From Actinomycetes bacterium (lineage in GTDB: Bacteria > Actinomycetota > Actinomycetes > Propionibacteriales > Propionibacteriaceae), in NCBI GenBank assembly GCA_023458095.1, contig JAEXAS010000008.1, positions 1 to 26,392 on the forward strand: a DNA stretch of 26,392 bases, written 5' to 3'. Shown piece after piece: positions 15,363 through 22,820 of this stretch. The first letter of the stretch is position 1; the number at the start of each line of letters is the position of its first letter. The notes beneath the pieces were generated by a model. It was not told the DNA's origin and made no database searches. It saw only the letters and a list, made by a program, of their open reading frames with translations. The position numbers and the translations under genes were made by a program.

Positions 15363-16439
15363 GTGCGTTATGTGGTGATTTTGGCCGGCGGCTCGGGAAC
15401 TCGACTGTGGCCGCTGTCGAGAAAAGGCATGCCCAAACAGCTCTTGCCGCTGATTGATGGCAGGAGCCTGCTGCGATTGGCTTTCGAGCGATCCCTGGCG
15501 CTGGTGCCGGCGGAGCGCATCCTGGTGGTCACCGGGGCGGCGCATGCCGGCGCGGTGCAGGACCAGCTTCCGGAGCTCCCCTCGTCCAATATTCTCGGCG
15601 AGCCCACCGGCAGGGACTCGCTCAATGCCGTCGCTTGGGCGGCGGCCGTCCTGCGCGCTCAGGATCCGGAGGCGGTGATCGCCCATGTCACCGCCGACCA
15701 CCTCATCGAACCGGTTGAGACCTTCACCGAAGTGATTCGCACCGCATTCGCGCTGGTGGAGGCCGATCCACTCGCTCTGGTCACCCTCGGCGTCGTGCCC
15801 ACCACTGCTCATACCGGCTACGGCTACCTGCACCGTGGTGCTGAGATTCCCGGGTTCCCGGGCGCGCACCGCGTCCTGGAATTCGCCGAGAAGCCGGACC
15901 GGGAGGTTGCCGAGCGCTATCTGGCCAGCGGCGAGTATTGGTGGAACGCCGGCATGTTCATCTGGCGAGCCGACACCCTGCTGGAGCAGTTGCAGGTCTT
16001 GCTTCCCGACACCTATGCCGCAGTGACATCGCTGGCCGCCGAGCCGGACCGACTCGCGGAAATCTTCCCCACCTTGATGAAGACTTCGGTCGACTATGCC
16101 GTGATGGAGCCGGTCTCGGCCGGACGCGGAACCGCCACTGTGCTGGCCGTTGCCCTGCCGGTGTCCTGGCGTGATGTCGGCGGCTTCGGCACGCTGGCCG
16201 AGGTCCTCTCCCAGGACGCGGACCGTAATTCCTCCAGCGGCACGGTGGTGATGCGGGCCGCCGAGAACAATGTGGTGATCAATACCGACTATGGATCGCT
16301 GGTGGCCTTGCTGGGCGTGGCCGATCTGGTGGTGGTGCGGACGCCGGAGATCACCGTGGTGACCGACCGTGATCACGCCGAGCAGATCAAAGACCTGGTC
16401 TCTGATGTGGTGATGACCTTCGGTGACCGATTCGCTTGA
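15363..16439 (+). CDS. manC: Mannose-1-phosphate guanylyltransferase
   Basis: Makes GDP-mannose from mannose-1-phosphate and GTP, the donor for mannosylated lipids, glycoproteins and wall glycans. The 358-residue protein carries the nucleotidyltransferase signature GGSGTRLWPLSRKGMPKQ (9-26). It also has ADH (111-113), FAEKPD (174-179) and WNAGMFIW (194-201). It has only the guanylyltransferase domain; the C-terminal mannose-6-phosphate isomerase domain of bifunctional ManC enzymes is absent. It pairs with the phosphomannomutase at 22821. In mycobacteria the equivalent gene (Rv3264c) sits in the same neighbourhood. The start is a leaderless GTG. Confidence 0.93.
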   Translation: MRYVVILAGGSGTRLWPLSRKGMPKQLLPLIDGRSLLRLAFERSLALVPAERILVVTGAAHAGAVQDQLPELPSSNILGEPTGRDSLNAVAWAAAVLRAQDPEAVIAHVTADHLIEPVETFTEVIRTAFALVEADPLALVTLGVVPTTAHTGYGYLHRGAEIPGFPGAHRVLEFAEKPDREVAERYLASGEYWWNAGMFIWRADTLLEQLQVLLPDTYAAVTSLAAEPDRLAEIFPTLMKTSVDYAVMEPVSAGRGTATVLAVALPVSWRDVGGFGTLAEVLSQDADRNSSSGTVVMRAAENNVVINTDYGSLVALLGVADLVVVRTPEITVVTDRDHAEQIKDLVSDVVMTFGDRFA

Positions 16440-16463
16440 GTGGTGGGGGATTCCCGCTAGCCT
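16436..16463 (+). promoter_or_regulatory. Candidate promoter for the 16503 membrane-protein gene
   Basis: TTGAGT (16436-16441) and TAGCCT (16458-16463) are 16 bp apart. The predicted leader is about 33 nt. The -35 overlaps the manC stop codon. Confidence 0.4.
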
Positions 16464-16502
16464 GAGACCGAAGACCGCCGACCCCCGGAAGCTGAACTGG
16501 CC

Positions 16503-17129
16503 ATGATCGAAAACCTCAAGCGCAGCCGCGAAACGCTTTCCTGGATCCTGATGGGCCTAGTCCTGGTGAGCATGGCCCTGACCGGGTGGCGGTTTGCGAT
16601 GGCGCTGGGCGAGATGGCTCCGGTCGCCGCCTTCCAAGAAGTGGGCGGCCAGTGGATGAACTTCGCCATCAGCTTCGTCTTGGTGCTGGTGGTGATGTCG
16701 TGTTCGTGGGCGGCACCAGCCACCCGTCACGCTCATCTGATCACCCGCCTGGCTGCGGTTCTGCTTACCCTCGGTGTCGTGCTGACTCTGATCAGTGCCT
16801 TGATGGGCATGTGGGCCTCCGCCGCCGGAATCGGTGTAGTCCTGGATGTCCTGGGTGGGCTGCTGGACGTAGCGCTCAAGGCCGTCCTGGCCGGTTCTCT
16901 GTGGGTCTTCCTTCGCGGCGTCAAAGCCGGTCGGATCGAAACGGCCCCGCCGTCGCAGCCCACACCGACCGAGGCACCTGAGCCCAGTGCGGACGGCGCC
17001 GCCGACCCGGCGGCGGCAACAGTGTGGTGGACCGCAGCCGACGCTGCGACGGGAGCGCCCGGGCATGATCGGATGCCACCGTCTGAGGCGGTGGAGGACA
17101 CGCTCGCCGCACCGGAAGAGCGTTCCTGA
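16503..17129 (+). CDS. Four-helix membrane protein of unknown function
   Basis: I do not recognise this 208-residue protein. It has four hydrophobic segments (about 13-31, 48-66, 77-100 and 106-132). A Pro/Ala/Glu-rich, presumably cytoplasmic tail (about 140-208) contains the small motif TVWWTAADAATGAPG. The tail is low-complexity and acidic. It lies between manC and whiB2, and its own promoter looks possible. The start is the ATG at 16503; a weak GGAAG lies about 13 nt upstream, so the start is not firmly fixed. Coding is supported by the consistent membrane profile and high third-position GC. Confidence 0.75.
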   Translation: MIENLKRSRETLSWILMGLVLVSMALTGWRFAMALGEMAPVAAFQEVGGQWMNFAISFVLVLVVMSCSWAAPATRHAHLITRLAAVLLTLGVVLTLISALMGMWASAAGIGVVLDVLGGLLDVALKAVLAGSLWVFLRGVKAGRIETAPPSQPTPTEAPEPSADGAADPAAATVWWTAADAATGAPGHDRMPPSEAVEDTLAAPEERS

Positions 17130-17183
17130 CAGGTCGGCATCGGGGCCGGGTCCACGCGGTCGTGGATGATAACCCGCCCGGGG

Positions 17184-17213
17184 TTGACTTATTGGTAATG
17201 ACAAGCGTGTAAT
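17184..17213 (+). promoter_or_regulatory. whiB2 promoter
   Basis: A -35 TTGACT (17184-17189) and -10 TGTAAT (17208-17213) are separated by 18 bp. This is the best housekeeping-type promoter in the window, and it sits in a noticeably AT-rich patch. The leader of about 40 nt carries GAGGAG (17249-17254) 6 nt before the ATG. Confidence 0.65.
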
Positions 17214-17260
17214 TCAGTACATAGTTCGCGTTTTGCTGCGAACGGGTCGAGGAGAGTCAC

Positions 17261-17524
17261 ATGCAGGAACTGTTCCTGGTCGTGGAACCTGAGGGCGAAG
17301 AGGGCGCACTGGGGTGGCAATCCCGGTCGCTGTGTGCCCAGACCGACCCGGAAGCTTTTTTTCCGGAGAAGGGTGGTTCCACCCGCGAGGCAAAGAAGGT
17401 CTGCCTGTCCTGTGAAGTGCGATCGGAATGCCTGGAGTACGCCCTAGCCAACGATGAGCGGTTCGGCATCTGGGGCGGGCTCAGTGAGCGGGAGCGCCGG
17501 CGTTTGAAGAAGCGGGCCATCTGA
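17261..17524 (+). CDS. whiB2: WhiB-family iron-sulfur transcriptional regulator (WhiB2-like)
   Basis: An 87-residue actinobacterial regulator that binds a 4Fe-4S cluster and works with the main sigma factor. The four cluster ligands are Cys25, Cys48, Cys51 and Cys57 (C-x22-C-x2-C-x5-C). They are followed by the beta-turn GIWGGLS and the basic tail RERRRLKKR typical of DNA contact. WhiB2/WhmD homologues control septation and cell division, and the neighbours (manC, DUF3499, manB) match the mycobacterial whiB2 locus. It has a strong Shine-Dalgarno sequence and its own promoter. Confidence 0.93.
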   Translation: MQELFLVVEPEGEEGALGWQSRSLCAQTDPEAFFPEKGGSTREAKKVCLSCEVRSECLEYALANDERFGIWGGLSERERRRLKKRAI

Positions 17525-17543
17525 TCGTCCTTCCTGGCCAATG

Positions 17544-17549
17544 TAGGCT
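17544..17549 (+). promoter_or_regulatory. Candidate -10 box (TAGGCT) for the glycosyltransferase-like gene
   Basis: The hexamer lies 71 nt before the GTG at 17621, giving a leader of about 65 nt. Two small inverted repeats fall in that leader: ACCGG/CCGGT at 17555-17569, and a GC-rich GGCGC/GCGCC pair around 17577-17592. Confidence 0.4.
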
Positions 17550-17620
17550 GGGGCACCGGTTCAGCCGGTACATCAGGCGCTCTTACGCGCCCTGCTGGCA
17601 CGAGGTCGGAGAGGCGATGC

Positions 17621-20560
17621 GTGAGCGAATCCAGCGGTGAGTTCGGTGTTGATCCTTGGGCATGGCTGCGGGAGATCGATGAGTCCGAAGCGCCGGATCT
17701 GAGCGAGTTCCGAGTAGTCGTGGGCATGATCCCCGCTGGCGGCGATGCGGCCCGTTGTCGAGAGGCCATCGAGTCCCAGACTGTTCCCGTTGCGTCGATC
17801 GTCACCGAAGTCGCGGCCGATGCCGCTGGCGACTGGCTGTGGATCGTTCCCGATGATTGCGAGCCTGAACCTGATGCGTTGTCTGCGCTCTTGCTGCGAG
17901 TTCTGCAGCAACACGATGTGGCCGTGGTCGGCTCACTGCTCATCGAGCCGCGCCGTCGCGGTGCCGGCAAGATGGTCAGCGATTGGTCGCAGACCATTTC
18001 CGCCAATGGTCGGATGCGTACCCTCACCGATCCTGGAGAGCTCTACCAAGGTCAGCTCAGCTCTGGCCCAGCCTTGGGGGTGCCAGCCTCGGGCATGCTC
18101 GTGCGCGGCGATGTCTGGCGCTTCCTGGGCGGTTTCAACAGCGAGCTTCCCCGTAGCCACTGGGGATTGGACCTGGGGTGGCGGGCGAATCTGACCGGCT
18201 ATCTGGTGCTGGGAGAACCCAACGCCCAACTGACCAATTACGCCAGCTTTGGCGATCCGGCCGACGATCGAGCCGCTGGCCTGGCCTTGATCGTGGCCAA
18301 TGCCTCAGCCCGGCTGCGCTGGCTGGTCGCCCTGCGCGTCGTCGTGGTCACCGCGCTGGCCGGCCTCGGATTCGCGCTGGGCAAGGACCTCGAACGGGCC
18401 GGGGAAGAAGTGCGCGGCCTGGCGCGTTGGCTCCGCAACGGCCGGCTACGTACATCCTTGAGGGACGGTTTGGCGGCTTTGCCGATCAAGCCCAATAGTG
18501 CTGCGATCACCAGGTCTTTGCAGCCCAGTCCCGGCTCGGCGGTGCGCCGGGCGACCGGCATCACGGCGGCCCGGCTGGGCGGCTGGTTGGAGACATTCTC
18601 CGGACGCGGCTCCAGCATCAGTATCGACGAGATGACCGGAGATGACTTCGCCGACACCGGACGCGATACCACCAAGATGCCGCTCGCGGCGGCGGTGACC
18701 GTGGTCCTTCTGATTGGTGCCGCCTTGGCAGCGCGGACCACGCTGGGCTCCGGCTTCCTCACTGCCGCCCAACTCCTTCCGGCTCCCGGCCAGTGGACGG
18801 GTCTGCTGGCCAGCTACCTCAACCCGGTGCCCGGCGGTGCCGGCGCCGGAGCGCCGTGGGCTGCTCTGACCGGGTTCTTCTCGCTGGTGACCTTCGGACG
18901 GCCCGATTGGTGGGTGACCGTGCTGGTGGTGCTGGCCGTGCCGTTGACCTGGTTGGTGGCTTTCCGCCTCATCCGCCAGTTGGTCAGCGACCAGTACTTG
19001 GCCGCGTTCGCCGCCCTGGCCTATGCCCTGACGCCGGCACTGATTGGTGCGTTGAACGTCGGAGCCTTGGGAGTGGCCTTCACCGCGGTGCTGTTGCCCA
19101 TGCTGGGGTACAGCGCCCGCAACTGGTTGCATGCCCAAGACTGGACGTGGCGCGGTGCCGGTGCGGTGGCGTTCTGGTCACTGCTCCTGGTTTGTCTGGT
19201 GCCGGCTTTTTGGGTGCTGTTACTCGTCGCCGCCGTGGTTAGTGGCATTCGGGTGCGCCAGGGACGCGCCTGGCTGCAGTGGGCAGCCATCGTGGTGGCG
19301 CCGCTGCTGGCGCTGATCGGGCCTTGGGGGATGGTGATGGTGCGCTATCCGGGCCGACTGCTGACCGGCATCGACCCGAGCCTGGCGCCAGGTACTGCCG
19401 TCCCGGCCTGGCAGATCGTGGCCGGTCAACCGGTGGCCGGAGCGGCGCCGCTGTGGCTGACCGTCGGCTTCTTCGCCACCTGTTGGATCGCGGCCTTCGT
19501 GGCCGCCTGGCGCCGTCCCAGAGTCGCGCTGCCGCTGCTGGGAGCGGCCGTGGCTGTCGTTGCGGTGATGCTGGCGATCACCCGACTGGTGGTGCAGGTG
19601 CCGCCGGGGGTCTGGACCCGTCCGCAGGCGTTGGAGTGGCAACTGATTCTGGTCGCTGCGTTGGTTTTGGCTGCGGTGGTCGGGCTGCAGGATGTCGGCA
19701 CCGAGCTTGCCGATGCTGGCCTAGGCCTGCGGCACCTCGGGGTGCTCACCTTGGTGATCGTGGCCGCCGGCTCCTTGATCATCAGCGCAGGCTGGTGGAT
19801 GTTGGCCGGGCAGACCGGGCTGACTCGTCAGCCGGCCGGTGCGGTTCCGGCGTTCGTTCGCAATGTGCAGCTTTCCGCGACGCCGGGACGGACCTTGGTG
19901 ATGGCCTCCGATGGGGACACCGTGCGTTGGGCGCTGGCCGAAGGGGACTTCTCGCGGCTGGGCGATGCCGAACGTGGGTTGGCCTACGGCGGCAGTCCTG
20001 AGGCCAAGGCGTTGGCCGCCTCGGTGGTGTCTCGATTGGTCGGCAACACCGCCGATGAGCAGATCGTTCCGGATCTGCAGCGTTTGGGCGTGTCCTACCT
20101 CACCTTGGAGGGCGGCGAAGGATCTCAACGACTCTCGATCAACAACACCCCCGGACTGGGGCTGGGCACCGGTACCGCCGAACAGTTCGTCTGGCCGGTG
20201 CCGGACTCGGGCATTGCCACGGTGGTCGACGCGACGTCGCGGGTGGTCACCGGCGATGGCCAGGCGATTCCGGCCGGGAGCGCCCAGCGATTACTGCAGG
20301 TGGCCCAGCCTGCGGATCCGCGCTGGCAGGTTGCTGTGGGTGATGCGCCGGCCAAGGTCACCAAGGCCGACGCGCCCGGCACGGCATACCTGATTGGGGC
20401 CAACGCCGGGACTGTGACCCTGAAGCTGGTGCCGGACGGCTACTGGTGGGCCTGGGTGCAACTGGCGGGTCTGATCCTGCTGACTCTGCTCGCAGCGCCG
20501 TCAGTGCGGCGACGACTGCCGGCCGAACCTCGCCGGGTACTCGGAGGTGATGAGCAGTGA
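17621..20560 (+). CDS. Large polytopic membrane protein with a reduced GT2 glycosyltransferase domain
   Basis: A 979-residue protein. Residues about 30-220 resemble a GT-A/GT2 domain: QTVPVASIV, the acidic DDCEPEPDAL, PASGMLVRGDVWRFLGGFN and LDLGWRANLTGY. The stretch from QTVP to the WLW before DDC is only about 17 residues, and the usual VD-x-GS-x-D nucleotide-binding motif is not seen, so activity is doubtful. About a dozen membrane helices follow from 360 onward, then an extracytoplasmic region near 730-950, and a last helix before a basic tail RRRLPAEPRR. It may be a wall-glycan assembly or scaffolding protein. The GTG has GGAGAGG 6 nt upstream. Its stop overlaps the next start (GTGA). 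Confidence 0.8.
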   Translation: MSESSGEFGVDPWAWLREIDESEAPDLSEFRVVVGMIPAGGDAARCREAIESQTVPVASIVTEVAADAAGDWLWIVPDDCEPEPDALSALLLRVLQQHDVAVVGSLLIEPRRRGAGKMVSDWSQTISANGRMRTLTDPGELYQGQLSSGPALGVPASGMLVRGDVWRFLGGFNSELPRSHWGLDLGWRANLTGYLVLGEPNAQLTNYASFGDPADDRAAGLALIVANASARLRWLVALRVVVVTALAGLGFALGKDLERAGEEVRGLARWLRNGRLRTSLRDGLAALPIKPNSAAITRSLQPSPGSAVRRATGITAARLGGWLETFSGRGSSISIDEMTGDDFADTGRDTTKMPLAAAVTVVLLIGAALAARTTLGSGFLTAAQLLPAPGQWTGLLASYLNPVPGGAGAGAPWAALTGFFSLVTFGRPDWWVTVLVVLAVPLTWLVAFRLIRQLVSDQYLAAFAALAYALTPALIGALNVGALGVAFTAVLLPMLGYSARNWLHAQDWTWRGAGAVAFWSLLLVCLVPAFWVLLLVAAVVSGIRVRQGRAWLQWAAIVVAPLLALIGPWGMVMVRYPGRLLTGIDPSLAPGTAVPAWQIVAGQPVAGAAPLWLTVGFFATCWIAAFVAAWRRPRVALPLLGAAVAVVAVMLAITRLVVQVPPGVWTRPQALEWQLILVAALVLAAVVGLQDVGTELADAGLGLRHLGVLTLVIVAAGSLIISAGWWMLAGQTGLTRQPAGAVPAFVRNVQLSATPGRTLVMASDGDTVRWALAEGDFSRLGDAERGLAYGGSPEAKALAASVVSRLVGNTADEQIVPDLQRLGVSYLTLEGGEGSQRLSINNTPGLGLGTGTAEQFVWPVPDSGIATVVDATSRVVTGDGQAIPAGSAQRLLQVAQPADPRWQVAVGDAPAKVTKADAPGTAYLIGANAGTVTLKLVPDGYWWAWVQLAGLILLTLLAAPSVRRRLPAEPRRVLGGDEQ

Positions 20561-21924
20561 AACCATGGATCCTGCCGTCGGCCCTCGCGGTGGTGCTGGC
20601 CGCCACCGTGACGGCCGGCTCGCTCGTTGCTTTGCCAGAGCTGCCCCTGGACGCCACCCAAGAATCAGACAGCCGCATCTCCGTGGTCTGCCCGGCACCG
20701 GACACCGCCACCGCCGCGGTGCGAGTTGCCGCAGTGGCGGTGGGGCAGAACGTTCGAACCTCGAAGGTTTCCACGCCGGCGAAGGTCACCGAATCCAAGA
20801 AGCTCGTCGTGGTGGCGAATCCGCGGGAATCGGTACGGGTCTCGGCGAAACGGTCCCAACTCTTCGGGGCGACCAGCATCTCAAGTGCACCCAATGGTCC
20901 GTCCCGAGGTCTGGCGGCCTCAGGCTGCGCTTCGCCGCAGGCCGAGCATTGGTTCACCGGGGTTGACGTGTCCAAGACCGCCCAGGCCGATCTGATCTTG
21001 GTGAACCTCGATGCGTCCGAGGCCGTCGTCGACCTGCTCGCCTATGGGCCCGGTGGTCGTTTGAATGCCCCTCGGGGGGTCAGCGTCAAGGGTGGTTCTG
21101 AGCAGACGGTGCCGCTGTCGGTCATCGCGAGGAACGATCACCCGATCACGCTGAAAGTCACCACCTCCCAAGGCCGGGTGGCTGCCTTCGTACGCCAGTT
21201 GAGTTGGAATCGCACCGCCCCGTACTCCTCGGATTGGGTTCCGGACGGCCTCAAACCCGCTACCGATGTGGTGCTGCCGGGGATTCCGTCCGGTGCGGGT
21301 AAACGCACCTTGGTCGTCTCCAATCCCGGAGAGTTGACCGCCGGAGTCGACATCAACGTGCTCAGCTCGGAAGGGCTGAGTCAGTTGTCCGATGCCCAGC
21401 GCATTGATGTGCCGCCAGCCACGACGCAGACCATCGAATTGGCTCCCGGGCTGGATGCTCAGGCGGCGGGGCTGCGGCTGACCTCGAACCTGCCGGTCAC
21501 CGCCGCGGTGATGGCTGAGAACGGCGGCTCGAAGGCCACGGTGGACAACACTGTGGCCGGCTACACCCCAGCGCTCCCGCCGGATGCGATCTGGCCGATC
21601 TCCTTGGGGACCAAGACCAGTGGCCAATTGCAGTTGGTGAACCCTGGCCAGGCCGCTGTGGCGGTGACGATCTCGGTGGCCCGCAACGCCGGGGCTGCCA
21701 GCGATACCAAGGTGACGGTTCCCGCAGAGTCGAGCATGGTGGTGAACCTGCCGAAAGCGCTCACTGTCGTCATCCGCATCCGGACTGATTCAACAGTGCT
21801 GCACGGCTCGGTGATCGCTACCGCCAGTGATGGGGCAGTGAAAGGTCTGGCCGTCTTGGATCTCGTCGCCGACGAATCCCGAGGTGGTTCTGCGCGGATC
21901 AGCTATGACCCGCATCTGAGTTGA
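20557..21924 (+). CDS. Exported DUF5719-type protein
   Basis: A 455-residue protein with an N-terminal signal sequence or anchor (WILPSALAVVLAATVTAG, about 4-21). A long Ala/Val/Thr/Ser-rich extracytoplasmic part made of repeated beta-strand segments follows. No catalytic motif is recognised. Such proteins (DUF5719) commonly lie directly after the large GT2-like membrane gene in actinobacteria, by my recollection. The GTG overlaps the stop of that gene (GTGA), so the two are translationally coupled and probably form one envelope complex. A few cysteines (SVVCPAP, GCASPQ) could form a disulfide outside the cell. Confidence 0.75.
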   Translation: MKPWILPSALAVVLAATVTAGSLVALPELPLDATQESDSRISVVCPAPDTATAAVRVAAVAVGQNVRTSKVSTPAKVTESKKLVVVANPRESVRVSAKRSQLFGATSISSAPNGPSRGLAASGCASPQAEHWFTGVDVSKTAQADLILVNLDASEAVVDLLAYGPGGRLNAPRGVSVKGGSEQTVPLSVIARNDHPITLKVTTSQGRVAAFVRQLSWNRTAPYSSDWVPDGLKPATDVVLPGIPSGAGKRTLVVSNPGELTAGVDINVLSSEGLSQLSDAQRIDVPPATTQTIELAPGLDAQAAGLRLTSNLPVTAAVMAENGGSKATVDNTVAGYTPALPPDAIWPISLGTKTSGQLQLVNPGQAAVAVTISVARNAGAASDTKVTVPAESSMVVNLPKALTVVIRIRTDSTVLHGSVIATASDGAVKGLAVLDLVADESRGGSARISYDPHLS

Positions 21925-21931
21925 GCGAGGA

Positions 21932-22363
21932 TCACTGATCGGGGTCGAAATCAGGGTCGATCTCTTGGGCGTCGATGCCGGTGAGTGCTGCGAGTTGTTC
22001 CACCAGCGCCCGGTGCACCAGTCGGCGCAGTTCTGCGGTGTCGTTGGCTCGATGCTCAATCGGTCGGCGGAACAGCACGACCGTTGCGTTGTGCCCACCG
22101 GTGGCTGATGTCGCACTGGCCAGCGGCACCTTGTCGGACCACCACCGTTCGACGTTGGTGGGAATCTCCTCAAAGCCAATATCGACGCCGACAAAGGCTT
22201 GTGGGCAGTGCGCCATGCCGGTGGCGACTGACGTCCGCAGGCATTCGGCGAAGAGGGCGGCGCCCCGAGGTGGGGTGCGCACGGGCACCGGCGAGCCGGT
22301 GAAATCGTTGCGACCGGCCAGCGGGCCGCGCATCCCGCGGCCATGGCGATCCCTGCGCATCAT
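21932..22363 (-). CDS. Metallopeptidase-fold protein (DUF1025-like), catalytic motif degenerate
   Basis: A 143-residue protein that matches in position and ending the mycobacterial Rv3259 family: VVLFRRPIEHRANDTAELRRLVHRALVEQ (seen as VVLFRRPIEHR and LVHRALVEQ), then IDAQEIDPDFDP. The family is classed as zincin-like. The region where HExxH would stand reads VHRALVEQ, with a single His and no glutamate next to it, so peptidase activity is unlikely. The basic N-terminus (MMRRDRHGRGMRG) is typical. The ATG at 22363 is supported by TAGGCT ending 6 nt upstream on this strand. It converges with the DUF5719 gene (7-nt gap) and diverges from DUF3499. Confidence 0.78.
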   Translation of the reverse strand: MMRRDRHGRGMRGPLAGRNDFTGSPVPVRTPPRGAALFAECLRTSVATGMAHCPQAFVGVDIGFEEIPTNVERWWSDKVPLASATSATGGHNATVVLFRRPIEHRANDTAELRRLVHRALVEQLAALTGIDAQEIDPDFDPDQ

Positions 22364-22369
22364 GGGCTC

Positions 22370-22375
22370 AGCCTA
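22370..22375 (-). promoter_or_regulatory. TAGGCT -10 box of the leaderless DUF1025-like gene
   Basis: Read on the minus strand, TAGGCT is followed by exactly 6 nt and then the ATG at 22363. Confidence 0.6.
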
Positions 22376-22442
22376 GTTCAGCAAGCGATCCTCAGTTCGG
22401 CGACACCGGCCTGGGCAGTGTCGTCTCGGGCTGCTTCGGCGG

Positions 22443-22448
22443 TAGCGT
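22443..22448 (+). promoter_or_regulatory. Candidate -10 box (TAGCGT) of leaderless DUF3499
   Basis: TAGCGT is followed by exactly 6 nt and the GTG at 22455, the same geometry as the TAGGCT sites. Confidence 0.5.
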
Positions 22449-22454
22449 GATCGG

Positions 22455-22811
22455 GTGATCAATCGGCGTTGCTCCCGTACGGCCTGCCCCCATCCCGCGG
22501 TCGCCACCTTGACCTTCGCCTACGCTGATTCCACTGTCGTCCTTGGTCCGATGTCGGCTCATGCCGAACCGGGAAGCTATGACCTGTGTGCTGAACACAC
22601 CCAGAAGTTCAGTCCGCCGCGAGGCTGGGAAGTGATTCGGCTGCCCGGTGACATGAGCACCCCCAAGCCGTCCGGAGACGACCTCATGCTGCTTGCTGAT
22701 GCCGTTCGCAAGGCAGGGCTGGGCGCTGAAACGCCCCCGGCACAGCCGCAGGTCGCCCGACGCAAGGGGCACCTGTCGGTGATCGCCGATCCTGAGGATG
22801 CTTCGCGCTAG
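22455..22811 (+). CDS. DUF3499 family protein
   Basis: A 118-residue actinobacterial protein of unknown function. The N-terminal half contains Cys6, Cys11, Cys45 and His48 (CSRTAC ... CAEH), a likely zinc site. The conserved segment PRGWEVIRL follows. The C-terminal half is less ordered. It is almost always found directly before phosphomannomutase in actinobacteria (mycobacterial Rv3258c), as here, where 9 nt separate the two genes. A functional link to mannose metabolism is only suggested by position. Confidence 0.82.
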   Translation: MINRRCSRTACPHPAVATLTFAYADSTVVLGPMSAHAEPGSYDLCAEHTQKFSPPRGWEVIRLPGDMSTPKPSGDDLMLLADAVRKAGLGAETPPAQPQVARRKGHLSVIADPEDASR

Positions 22812-22814
22812 GCT
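22809..22814 (+). promoter_or_regulatory. TAGGCT -10 box of leaderless manB
   Basis: TAGGCT overlaps the DUF3499 stop codon (TAG) and is followed by exactly 6 nt and the GTG at 22821. This gives manB a promoter independent of the upstream gene. Confidence 0.6.
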
Positions 22815-22820
22815 CCATCT

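Noticed and set aside
14628..16376. Minus-strand open frame of 582 aa crossing the serine hydrolase gene and manC
   Set aside because: It runs antisense to manC and out of frame with the serine hydrolase gene; both of those have clear catalytic motifs.
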